Of a DNA stretch of 64,000 bases, positions 56,969 through 64,000 are shown in pieces. Position numbers and translations under genes: made by a program. The DNA is from Streptomyces typhae. GTDB taxonomy: Bacteria; Actinomycetota; Actinomycetes; Streptomycetales; Streptomycetaceae. The stretch covers positions 124,001-188,000 of the forward strand of contig NZ_WPNZ01000006.1 of assembly GCF_009755605.1 (NCBI RefSeq). The letters are read 5' to 3'. The number at the start of each line of letters is the position of its first letter. Within the stretch, counting starts at the first letter, position 1. The notes under the pieces were generated by a model. It did not search any database and was not told the origin of the DNA. It saw only the letters and a list, made by a program, of their open reading frames with translations.

Positions 56969-57943
56969 CTATGCGGCGGGCCCGGGGTGAGCGATGGACG
57001 CAATGCGGTGGTCGTGGTGAATATCGCCACCGCCGCGACGGAAGTCGCCGGGGGTCGTCCCGGTCTCGCGCCGGAAGAAGCGGCAGAAGTACGCGGGGTC
57101 GTTGAACCCCACCCGGTCCGCTATCTGACGCACGGTCAACTCCGTGCAGGCAAGCAGCCGTTTGGCCTCGTGCACGCGGGCCTCGCGGAGCAGCTCGCCG
57201 GGGGTGCGGCCCATCGCGGACTTCACCGCCTCGTTCAGATAGCTCACCGACACCCCCAGGTGTCCGGCGCACTCGCGCACCGACCACGACAGCGTCTGAG
57301 GTGTGCTCACCAGGGCCACGAACCGGGTCGCCATCGACGCGGGGCGGGCGACGGACCCGGGCACCTGCGCGGCCTTGCGGAGCAGCCGCCCCGGCGCCGG
57401 CAGACGGGCCGCGCGCACCACGAGGATGTGGAGCAGCGCCCGCAGGACGCCGCCGAAGCCCTCCGCCCCGGTGCGGTACTCGTGGTCCATCTCGGAGACG
57501 AGCCGCGCCGCCCAGGCCGCTTCCCGGTCCGGCAGCTCCAGCCAGGGCCTGCGGCCGAGGCGGCGCAACAGCGAGCGGTCGGTGGGGTGTTCCAGCAGGA
57601 AGTCGTCCGTGAACACGATGACGCAGCCCTCCAGGCCCCTGACCCCGTCCCAGTAGTGCACCTGCCCCGGCGCGATGAAGCACAGATGGGGCGGGCGCAG
57701 GGTGAACCGGTTCATGTCGACGACATGGCTGCCGGTGCCCCCGGTGACGTACACGATCTCGTGGAACGTGTGCCGGTGCGGAAAGGAGGCCCGGGACATC
57801 GGGCCGATGGTGTCGAAGGTGCCGATGGCGAAGGGCAGCGTGTTGGGCATGGGCACCTCGAGGCGGTGGATCGGCAGTCCTCCCGAGCCCGCTTCACTGC
57901 CGTTCCTCTTGTTCGTACCGGGCATGACCGTCGTCCCGCGCAT
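56969..57943 (-). CDS. AraC family regulator with cupin domain
   Basis: 324-residue regulator. The N-terminal cupin sensor (FPHRHTFHEIVYVTGGTGSHVVDM, PPHLCFIAPGQVHYW) is followed by two HTHs (SVRECAGHLGVSVSYLNEAVKSAMGRTP, TVRQIADRVGFNDPAYFCRFFRRETGTTPGDFR). ATG 57943 has GGGAG upstream. It reads into the dioxygenase with a 40-nt gap, so it likely controls aromatic-compound-responsive expression of that enzyme and itself. Confidence 0.88.
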   Translation of the reverse strand: MRGTTVMPGTNKRNGSEAGSGGLPIHRLEVPMPNTLPFAIGTFDTIGPMSRASFPHRHTFHEIVYVTGGTGSHVVDMNRFTLRPPHLCFIAPGQVHYWDGVRGLEGCVIVFTDDFLLEHPTDRSLLRRLGRRPWLELPDREAAWAARLVSEMDHEYRTGAEGFGGVLRALLHILVVRAARLPAPGRLLRKAAQVPGSVARPASMATRFVALVSTPQTLSWSVRECAGHLGVSVSYLNEAVKSAMGRTPGELLREARVHEAKRLLACTELTVRQIADRVGFNDPAYFCRFFRRETGTTPGDFRRGGGDIHHDHRIASIAHPGPAA

Positions 57944-58463
57944 GCGTAGGCTCCCCTCGCCGATCCCGTTCACGGCGCGCCACCGATCGGGCGGGCACCG
58001 TCACCGGTTGTCAGGTCCAGACCATTTGATGGCTCAACGATGGCATGGAAGCGGAAGCCCACCTATGGGTTCTTTGGCCAAGTTGGGCGGTGCATGAGGC
58101 CACCGGCGGGGCGGTGAGCGGCCGACGGTTCGTCCTGTCGACAGGATCCCGCCGTTTGGCATATGCGAAGGACACGTACCGGAGTTGATGACCACGGAGT
58201 CCGCCGGCGCCGCCTGCCGACCGGACGAACCGGGCGCGGGACAGGCGCGCGGGACAGGCGCGGGACAGGCGCGGTACGGCTGCCGCTCGACAGCGGGGAG
58301 CCGCCGCCCGATACGGGCGGCGGCTCCTGGGTGTCGTGCGCGGGCGGCCTCGGGACAGGGACCGGTCGGCTCGGATCTCTCCCGTGCTTCTCGTTCGTCA
58401 CCTCTGTCGTGGCCGCACACGCACTTCGCTCATCCGGTCATGCGGGACGAGCGGTCAAGCTGT
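57944..58463. other. Gene-free region upstream of the AraC operon
   Basis: 520 nt without a credible gene; several GC-rich open frames are shadows. The proximal part should contain the AraC/dioxygenase promoter, and the distal part the 3' region of the NUDIX gene. GGGACAGGCGCGG repeats occur near 58230-58270. Confidence 0.5.
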
Positions 58464-58916
58464 TCACACCTCCACTTCGAGGCACACCAGCCGCTTGTCC
58501 TTCCTGGCGGTGAGAGCGGCGTCCCACATGGGCTTGACGAAGGGAGGAATGAGCGACGCGTCGATCCGCTCCGGGGACGCGAAGCGGTACTCCCCCGCGC
58601 CGTCCTCCCGCAGGGTGATCGCCTGCCGCTGTTCGGCACTGATCTCCCCGGCATCGAAGATGTAGTAGACACGCGGCATCCAGCCGTCGGAGTCGACCCA
58701 GGCGACCACGAGCAGGTCCCCCATCTCGACGTCCAGACCGAGTTCCGCCTGAATCTCCCGGGCGCAGGCGGCGCTCGGGCTCTCCCCCGCCTCGACATGC
58801 CCCCCGGGCAGATTCCAGTAGGCCGTGTACATCGGGTTCACCATCAGTACATCGCCGTGCTCATCGGCGATGATGGCCCCTGCCGAGGCGGCGAGGGACG
58901 TAGCAGTAGCATCCAT
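58464..58916 (-). CDS. NUDIX hydrolase
   Basis: 150-residue NUDIX protein. The box is GGHVEAGESPSAACAREIQA followed by ELGL, so the canonical REUxEE reads REIQAE (an alteration at one Glu position). ATG 58916 follows GGAAG; an in-frame longer start is less likely. Typical opening AGAIIADEHGDVLMVNPMY and YWNLPGG. It acts on an unknown nucleotide derivative; no operon partner. Confidence 0.85.
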   Translation of the reverse strand: MDATATSLAASAGAIIADEHGDVLMVNPMYTAYWNLPGGHVEAGESPSAACAREIQAELGLDVEMGDLLVVAWVDSDGWMPRVYYIFDAGEISAEQRQAITLREDGAGEYRFASPERIDASLIPPFVKPMWDAALTARKDKRLVCLEVEV

Positions 58917-59608
58917 GGCATCTTCCTGAATTAGCCCCGTCTTGAGGTGAGCACGGCTCATCAGGATCGGGCGGCTCGGCGAGCGGGGTCCCCACCCCCG
59001 CCCAGTGGGAACGAGCACGGGCGTCGCTCGCTCCCCCCAGCGCCGTCGTCCTCCCGATCGAGGCGCCCCCGCGCCTCGAAGAGGACTCCGGCCACTGTCT
59101 TTCCATGGGCCGCACCACCAAGGAGCGCGCGGTGCCGAAAAATGTCGCCACCTCTAGCCTCGCTCCTCCCCGCCCCGTCGCGGCCCTGTTGCGCGGGCCG
59201 CGACGGTCCTGGCATCACCTGACGAAACGCTCGTTCCATTCGCAGGGGCCGACCAATCCCCGGGAACACCTCGGCAGCCGGGCGGGCGAGCCCGTCTCTG
59301 CTGTGGCACGGCAGTCTCACCGACCGGGGTCTGAGCAGGACCGATGACTGCATGCCGAGTGTCCCCCGCCCCCACGCGGGAACCCGCCAACAGGTCATAC
59401 GGACGAATGGAACATCCGGGCAGGTTAACGTTCCGCCGTCAGAGTCGACCTGCCCCCCGGCTCTGGCGTGAGACAGATCCTGATGCACTATCACAGGCGG
59501 TGTCAACGATTGAGAACGACGCATGTCATGGGCATAGGGTGCGAATGAACCCACGGACGGCCCGGATCAGCCCCTTTCATGCACCACAACGCGCGTAGCG
59601 CACCACTC
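58917..59608. other. Gene-free region of about 690 nt with an operator-like site
   Basis: Nothing here codes convincingly. It holds the NUDIX promoter and, at 59501-59522, a sequence repeated upstream of the XRE gene. A 17-codon frame (59547-59597) downstream of that site has no ribosome site. Confidence 0.5.
59501..59522 (+). promoter_or_regulatory. Operator-like copy A (TCAA-CGA-TTGA dyad)
   Basis: TGTCAACGATTGAG then AACGACGC. The core TCAACGATTGA is a perfect dyad. TTGAGA within it and CATAGG 17 nt later make a possible plus-strand promoter. It matches copy B (60363-60386) on the other strand at 21 of 22 positions. Confidence 0.6.
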
Positions 59609-60292
59609 TCACGAGCGGTCCCGACCCCCCTCGCGGGCCTCTCCTGATTGCTTTCCCTGGATCACCTTGACCAGCTCGTCGAGAGCCGGCAGGAGGTCCC
59701 GCAGAGTGTCGATCTGCGCCACGTCGGCCGTGCCGCTCAAGGCGGCCGAGGGCGCCCCCAGTTCCTGGAGCACCGCCCGCGTCGCCAGCTTCGGCAGATC
59801 CTCGTTGACCAGCCGGCGCAGATACGCGATCAGGGCCGCGCCCTCGGTGCGGGAACAGAAGCCCTCCGGGACCCGGAAGAAGACTTCCAGGCGGGCCGCG
59901 TGGTCGTGGTTGGCGCCGCGCTCCCCGTTGAGCAGGTTCGACACGTGTTGCGCGGAGATGCCCGTCGCACGCGAGATCTCCCTCAGCCCGTACGGCTCCC
60001 TGCCCGCGAACGTCTCCTTGAGCCGGGTCCGCTGCAAGAAGCGCAGCCGCTCCTTGAACAGGGCCTTGCGGAAGAGTTCGCGCGCGTTCTTCTCCCGCGG
60101 CTCCTCCTCCGGGGGTTCGCCCGCGAGCAGTCCGCGTACGCGTTCGGGCTCGATGCCGGTCGCGAGAGAGATGAGGCCGACGTCCAGCAGGCGGGCGCGC
60201 GAGGTGCCGAGCCGGACGGCGTAGGCGTCGACGTCGTCGAGGAGACGGGCGATCTCGTGTCCGGGCGCCGGTTGGTGGTCGGCTGGGTTCAC
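59609..60292 (-). CDS. XRE family transcriptional regulator
   Basis: 227 residues from the GTG at 60292, eight nt after GGAG. The HTH is in LREISRATGISAQHVSNLLNGERGANHDHAARLEVFF (residues about 100-136). The N-terminal third (GHEIARLLDDVDAYAVRLGTSRARLLDVGLISLATGIEPERVRGLLAG) looks like a degenerate second HTH. The C-terminus is helical and acidic. Two copies of one operator-like sequence flank the gene, one in its own promoter, suggesting autoregulation and a second target. Confidence 0.82.
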   Translation of the reverse strand: MNPADHQPAPGHEIARLLDDVDAYAVRLGTSRARLLDVGLISLATGIEPERVRGLLAGEPPEEEPREKNARELFRKALFKERLRFLQRTRLKETFAGREPYGLREISRATGISAQHVSNLLNGERGANHDHAARLEVFFRVPEGFCSRTEGAALIAYLRRLVNEDLPKLATRAVLQELGAPSAALSGTADVAQIDTLRDLLPALDELVKVIQGKQSGEAREGGRDRS

Positions 60293-60362
60293 CTGAAGAT
60301 CTCCATGGGCCACGGAACTCGTTGGGCGCCCGTAGGGTATCCGCCAGGACCGTCCCCGGCCA

Positions 60363-60386
60363 GCGTCGTCCTCAATCGTTGACACA
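60363..60386 (-). promoter_or_regulatory. Operator-like copy B in the XRE promoter
   Basis: On the gene strand it reads TGTGTCAACGATTGAGG then ACGACGC, ending 71 nt upstream of the GTG at 60292. Same perfect TCAA-CGA-TTGA dyad as copy A. The rest of the 318-nt gap 60293-60610 holds no gene. Confidence 0.65.
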
Positions 60387-60610
60387 GACCCGTCCGTACA
60401 GTGTTCGGATTCCGGTCGTGCCGGGGCGAACTCACGCTCCGTCAGCACATGGTGTCAAGGCGCGGCGCCCGCCGGTCCGTTGGGCGGCGCCGGAGCCCGG
60501 ACACCTCCGGGCGGCGCGGCCGAGCCCTCGCCCCCCTCAACCTGCCGCCACCCCTGCGCAGGTCACCGGGCACACGTCCACAGGCGCCACCCACGCCCGC
60601 CGGGGGCCGC

Positions 60611-61216
60611 TCAGCGGCGCTCCACCGCCGCGTCCAGGAGCGGCCCGAGCTCGTGCGCCACCACCGTCAGGGCGCGGGTGTCCCGTTCGGCGCGGGCGAT
60701 CAGGAGGGCGCCCTCCACCGCGCCCATCATCAGCGTCGCGAGCGCGTCGGCGCGGGCGGACGGCACGCCCATGTCCGTGAGCGCCCGGGACACCGGCGCG
60801 GCCCAGGCGGCGAACGCCGCCGCCGCGGCCGTCCGGGCGGCCTCGCCGGCGTCCGCGCAGTCGACCACCGCCGCCGCCACCGGGCAGCCGGCCGTGGCCC
60901 CCTGCGCCGCGAACTCGTCCGTCCACTGACGCACCATCGCGGCGAACAGGGCGCTCGGCTTCGGCTCGGGCAGCCCCGCGACGAAACGCCCGACGCGCCG
61001 CGCCGCGTACCGGCCCGCCCACTCCACGGCCTCGGCGACCAACTCCTCCTTGCCGCCGGGGAAGTAGTGCTGGAGCGAGCCGCGCGGCGCCCGCGCGTGT
61101 GCCGCGACGTCCCGCATGCCGGTGGCACCGACCCCGCCCCTGCGGATCAACTGGGCCGCGCTGAAGACCATCCGCTCCCGCGGCCCGCGCCCCGGCACCT
61201 CACCTGCCGCCGCCAC
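60611..61216 (-). CDS. TetR family repressor (LmrA-like)
   Basis: 201 residues from the GTG at 61216, preceded by [62 protein letters not shown]. The ligand domain has the [14 protein letters not shown] pattern of LmrA/YxaF-type TetR proteins. It is divergent from the dehydrogenase gene; a perfect 6-bp dyad lies between, so it likely represses both. Confidence 0.88.
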   Translation of the reverse strand: MAAAGEVPGRGPRERMVFSAAQLIRRGGVGATGMRDVAAHARAPRGSLQHYFPGGKEELVAEAVEWAGRYAARRVGRFVAGLPEPKPSALFAAMVRQWTDEFAAQGATAGCPVAAAVVDCADAGEAARTAAAAAFAAWAAPVSRALTDMGVPSARADALATLMMGAVEGALLIARAERDTRALTVVAHELGPLLDAAVERR

Positions 61217-61293
61217 GTCGCGGCCTCCTCCCTGCGGCGCACGCGGTGCGCGCCCGTGCGGACCCCTGTGCCGCGCGCCGCCCTCACCGCTAC

Positions 61294-61309
61294 TATGACA
61301 CTCGTCATA
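61294..61309. promoter_or_regulatory. Palindromic operator, probable TetR site
   Basis: TATGAC-ACTC-GTCATA is a perfect dyad in the 147-nt divergent gap, the only AT-rich patch there. TATGAC/GTCATA half-sites are typical of TetR-family operators. Confidence 0.75.
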
Positions 61310-61363
61310 ATCGCGGAGTCGACGGCCCGGTGGAACGGCCGCGGCCGCGCGGGACGGGGGTGC

Positions 61364-62269
61364 GTGGTGGACGTGGGGTTCGTGGGTCTGGGCGTCATGG
61401 GGCAGCCGATGGCTCTCCGCCTCGCGCGCTCCGGCGCCGGGTTGACGGTCTGGAACCGCACCGCGGCCCGGTGCGATCCGCTGCGCGCGGCCGGGGCGCG
61501 GCAGGCCGCGAGCGTCGACGAAGTGTTCGCGGCGGCCCCCGTGGTCGTCCTGATGCTGGCCGACGGCGCCGCGATCGACGCCGCGACCGGCCGGGGCACG
61601 CCCGCCTTCGCGACGCGCGTGGCGGGGCGCACGGTCGTCCACATGGGGACGACGTCCCCCGGCTACTCGCGCGGCCTCGGGGCCGACGTACGGGCGGCGG
61701 GCGGGGCCTATGTGGAGGCGCCGGTGTCGGGGTCGCGGGTGCCCGCCGAGACGGGGCGCCTGGTGGGGATGGTGGCGGGCGACGCGGCCGACGTGGCCCG
61801 GGTGCGGCCCCTCGTGGACGTCATGTGCCGGGAGACGTTCCTGTGCGGCGAGGTGCCGGGGGCGCTCCTGATGAAGCTCGCGGTGAACCTGTTCCTGATC
61901 ACCACGGTCACCGGGCTCGCGGAGTCCTTCCACTTCGCCGAGCGCCAGGGCCTGGACACGAAGCTGTTCCTGGACGTGCTCGACGCGGGTCCGATGGCGA
62001 GCGACGTCTCCCGGATGAAGGCGCCCAAGCTGCTGTCCGGCGACTTCGCCGTCCAGGCCGCGGCGCTCGACGTCCTCATGAACAACCGGCTCGTCACGGA
62101 GGCGGCACGGGCCTCGGGCGTGGCCTCGCCGCTCCTCGACGTGTGCCACGCCCTGTTCGCCGACACCGTGCGCCTCGGCCACGGCGGCCTGGACATGGTG
62201 GCGGTCCTGCGGGCCGTCGAGGCCCGCACCGACGCGCTCGGCCGGGCGGGGCGGGAACCCGACGCGTGA
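61364..62269 (+). CDS. 3-hydroxyisobutyrate dehydrogenase family NAD(P)-dependent oxidoreductase
   Basis: 301 residues from the GTG at 61364 (or the next GTG, 61367). The NAD(P) motif is [18 protein letters not shown]; the substrate motif [17 protein letters not shown], and the catalytic Lys in [12 protein letters not shown]. An Arg after the beta strand (VWNRTAARC) suggests NADP preference. The second half is the all-helical dimerisation domain. Controlled by the divergent TetR. The substrate may be a beta-hydroxyacid or an imine; not resolvable by sequence. Confidence 0.9.
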   Translation: MVDVGFVGLGVMGQPMALRLARSGAGLTVWNRTAARCDPLRAAGARQAASVDEVFAAAPVVVLMLADGAAIDAATGRGTPAFATRVAGRTVVHMGTTSPGYSRGLGADVRAAGGAYVEAPVSGSRVPAETGRLVGMVAGDAADVARVRPLVDVMCRETFLCGEVPGALLMKLAVNLFLITTVTGLAESFHFAERQGLDTKLFLDVLDAGPMASDVSRMKAPKLLSGDFAVQAAALDVLMNNRLVTEAARASGVASPLLDVCHALFADTVRLGHGGLDMVAVLRAVEARTDALGRAGREPDA

Positions 62270-62499
62270 CCCGGCGACGGCGTGCCGCCCCGCGGCACGG
62301 GCACCCCACGCTCGACGCCGCGGACCGGGCGACCCTGAACGGCCTCCTGGAGCGCGTCTTCACGGCGCGGCCCGCCGACGGGGCACTGAACCCGCCGGGA
62401 CCGGTGGGTGACGTCCCGGTTCACGGTCGAGGCGCTTCGGCCGCGAACCGGGAGGACCCGGCTCCCCGGGGCACATCGGAGGCGGGCGTACGCGTATAA
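62266..62499 (+). CDS. Possible small ORF coupled to the dehydrogenase
   Basis: 77 codons from a GTG overlapping the dehydrogenase stop by 4 nt. One stretch ([27 protein letters not shown]) looks protein-like, the rest is Pro/Arg/Gly-rich. No family recognised. It may be only a chance frame; if it is not a gene, 62270-62506 is empty. Confidence 0.25.
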   Translation: MTRRRRAAPRHGHPTLDAADRATLNGLLERVFTARPADGALNPPGPVGDVPVHGRGASAANREDPAPRGTSEAGVRV

Positions 62500-62506
62500 C
62501 GGGGGC

Positions 62507-64000
62507 ATGAGCGATCACTCCCCCGGGGCCCCCGGAAACCTCCGGCGCCTGCTGCGCACGCTGGATCACACCGCGTTCGACAAGGTCGCGTCCCGCTCGT
62601 GGCCGGGCGCCGAACCCGTGCTGCCCCGGCTGAGCCGGAGCGCCAACCACGGACTGCTGTGGTTCGGCATCGCCGCGGGCATGTGGGCGGTCGGCGGCAC
62701 CCGGGAGCGGCGGGCCGCCGTGCGCGGCGCGGCCTCGCTGGCCCTGGCCTCGGCGACCGTCAACACCCTCGGCAAGCGGGCGGTGCGGCGCTCGCGTCCG
62801 GCGCTCGACACGGTGCCGGTGATACGGCATCTGGCGCGCCAGCCGGTGACCAGTTCGTTCCCGTCCGGGCACGCCGCGTCCGCCGTGGCGTTCACGGTGG
62901 GCGCCGCCCTGGAGTCGCGCCGCTGGGGCACCGCGATCGCGCCCGTCGCCGCGTCGGTCGCCTTCTCGCGCGTCTACACGGGAGTGCACTATCCGAGCGA
63001 TGTCCTGGTCGGCGCGAGCCTCGGCGCCGGTGCCGCCTTCGCCGTACGCGGACTCGTCCCCTCACGTTCGCAGCTGCCGCCCCCGGCCCGGCCCCGGGTC
63101 GACGCCCCCGCGCTGCCCGAGGGCGAGGGCCTGTACGTGGTCGTCAACCCCTCATCCGGCGCGCAGCCGCAACTCGCCGACCCCGTGCGGCAGTTGAAGA
63201 TCGCCCTGCCGCGCGCCGAAGTGATCATCTATGAGCCCGACGCGGGGCCGCTGCCCGACGTGATCGCGGAGGCGGCGCGCGACGCGGCCCGCTGCGGCGG
63301 CGTCCTCGGCATCTGCGGCGGCGACGGCACCGTCAACGCGGCCGTGGAGCCCGCCCTGGAGTACGACGTGCCGCTGCTCGTGCTGCCCGGCGGCACCTTC
63401 AACCACTTCGCGGCCGACCTCGGCGCGGAGACCGTCACCGAGGCCTGCGCGGCCGTCGCGCGCGGCACCGCCGTCCGCGTGGACGTCGGCCGGGTCTCGC
63501 CGGTGGCCACGCCCCTCGCCCCCGCGCCCGCGGACGCGCGGCCCGCCTACTTCCTCAACACCTTCAGCCTCGGCTCCTATCCGGAACTCGTCCGGCTGCG
63601 GGAGCACTGGTCGCCGCGGATCGGCGGACCGGCCGCCACCCTGCTGTCCGTCGGCCGCGTCCTGCGTACGAGCGAGCCCTTGCGCGCCGTCGTGAACGGC
63701 CGGCGCCGCGCGATGTGGCTGCTGTTCGCGGGCAACGGCGCCTACCGCAACGTGGGCATCGCCCCGGTGCGCAGGCACGACCTCGCCGACGGCCTGCTCG
63801 ACGTGCGGATCGCCCACGGCGGTCGCTTCGCCCGCACCCGCCTGCTCGCCACCGCCCTGGCCGGCGGGCTCGCCAGGACCCGCCTGTACGCGTCGGCGCA
63901 CTCCCGGCGCCTCGTCGTGACGGGCCTGCCCGAGGGGACGCAGATGGCGTACGACGGTGAGGTGCGGGACGCGCCCACGGCGCTGCGCGTCGACAAGCTC
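62507..64000 (+). CDS. PAP2 phosphatase/diacylglycerol-kinase fusion protein (3' end outside window)
   Basis: 498 codons visible, no stop before the window ends. Residues 1-190 form a PAP2 phosphatase domain with KRAVRRSRP, TSSFPSGHAAS and SRVYTGVHYPSD motifs and several hydrophobic helices. From residue 205 a lipid kinase catalytic domain follows: LYVVVNPSSG, LGICGGDGTVNAAV, LPGGTFNHFAADLG, then AYFLNTFSLGSYPELV and LFAGNGAYRNVGIAP. The two activities would interconvert phosphatidate-type lipids or an undecaprenyl-linked lipid. ATG 62507 follows a G-rich run. Near-complete by family length. Confidence 0.9.
   Translation, partial: MSDHSPGAPGNLRRLLRTLDHTAFDKVASRSWPGAEPVLPRLSRSANHGLLWFGIAAGMWAVGGTRERRAAVRGAASLALASATVNTLGKRAVRRSRPALDTVPVIRHLARQPVTSSFPSGHAASAVAFTVGAALESRRWGTAIAPVAASVAFSRVYTGVHYPSDVLVGASLGAGAAFAVRGLVPSRSQLPPPARPRVDAPALPEGEGLYVVVNPSSGAQPQLADPVRQLKIALPRAEVIIYEPDAGPLPDVIAEAARDAARCGGVLGICGGDGTVNAAVEPALEYDVPLLVLPGGTFNHFAADLGAETVTEACAAVARGTAVRVDVGRVSPVATPLAPAPADARPAYFLNTFSLGSYPELVRLREHWSPRIGGPAATLLSVGRVLRTSEPLRAVVNGRRRAMWLLFAGNGAYRNVGIAPVRRHDLADGLLDVRIAHGGRFARTRLLATALAGGLARTRLYASAHSRRLVVTGLPEGTQMAYDGEVRDAPTALRVDKL

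Noticed and set aside
58961..59554. Minus-strand frame of about 200 codons
   Set aside because: Unusual Arg/Gly-rich composition, no ribosome site, no family likeness.
1..64000. tRNA, rRNA, transposase or attachment-site signatures
   Set aside because: I looked in all gaps for tRNA-like cloverleaf ends, paired terminal repeats and DDE-type fragments and found none that I could support.

Overview
The window is high-GC DNA with Streptomyces-type gene structure: strong third-position GC bias, many GTG/TTG starts, ATGA/GTGA stop-start overlaps and GGAGG ribosome sites. The content also points to Streptomyces: 2-methylisoborneol synthesis, DasR-type operators, a rifamycin-associated element, and many secreted glycosidases and partner-switching regulators. 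I see no rRNA or tRNA gene, no insertion sequence and no CRISPR array. About 60 genes are supported, plus two decayed coding remnants.

Layout. 0-6 kb: a secreted GH43 enzyme, then a family 2B encapsulin (EshA-like) - 2-methylisoborneol synthase - geranyl-PP C-methyltransferase operon that ends at a strong hairpin. 6-14 kb: a membrane HTH/ricin-lectin protein; a translationally coupled HD-domain/GlxA-type regulator pair; helR with its rifamycin-associated element; a sirtuin; a DUF4236 protein; a secreted GH5 enzyme. 14-18 kb: a polyketide acyltransferase remnant, an Imm5-like protein, and two neighbouring proteins of unknown function that share a helical domain followed by a Gln-His-Gly motif resembling amyloid-signalling motifs. 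18-24.5 kb: NUDIX, a broken DUF1080 gene, a secreted alpha/beta hydrolase, a Rieske oxygenase with a heptad-repeat N-terminus, and a GH3 beta-N-acetylhexosaminidase behind a DasR-like site.

24.5-31 kb: a 0.9-kb gap with two more DasR-like sites, then a five-gene operon (2OG dioxygenase, DUF6271 glycosyltransferase-like protein, PLP amino-acid decarboxylase, GNAT acetyltransferase, MFS exporter). This looks like a compact, uncharacterised biosynthetic cluster. 31-35 kb: an S41 peptidase, an ECF sigma factor fused through a membrane segment to an extracellular SCP/CAP domain, and a DinB protein.

35.5-51 kb is a dense stress-signalling island: RsbW-like kinase; STAS plus ANTAR pair; a complete overlapping stressosome operon (rsbR-rsbS-rsbT, kinase/RsbX-like fusion, RsbU-like phosphatase); a MarR regulator divergent from a PP2C phosphatase; a SigB/SigF-type sigma factor; an alpha/beta-hydrolase-fold protein; a cobalamin-binding protein with the Wx9EH photoreceptor signature; and a kinase, two STAS proteins and a SpoIIE phosphatase. 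Together they could link stress, and possibly B12-based light sensing, to sigma-factor release.

51-64 kb: secreted proteins and polymer-degrading enzymes (GH19 chitinase with a DasR-like site on its promoter, GH16, and a Tat-exported intradiol dioxygenase fused to CBM5/12 under an AraC regulator), a second NUDIX protein, an XRE regulator flanked by two copies of one operator-like sequence, a TetR gene divergent from a 3-hydroxyisobutyrate-dehydrogenase-family enzyme with a palindromic operator between them, and a PAP2/diacylglycerol-kinase fusion cut by the window end.
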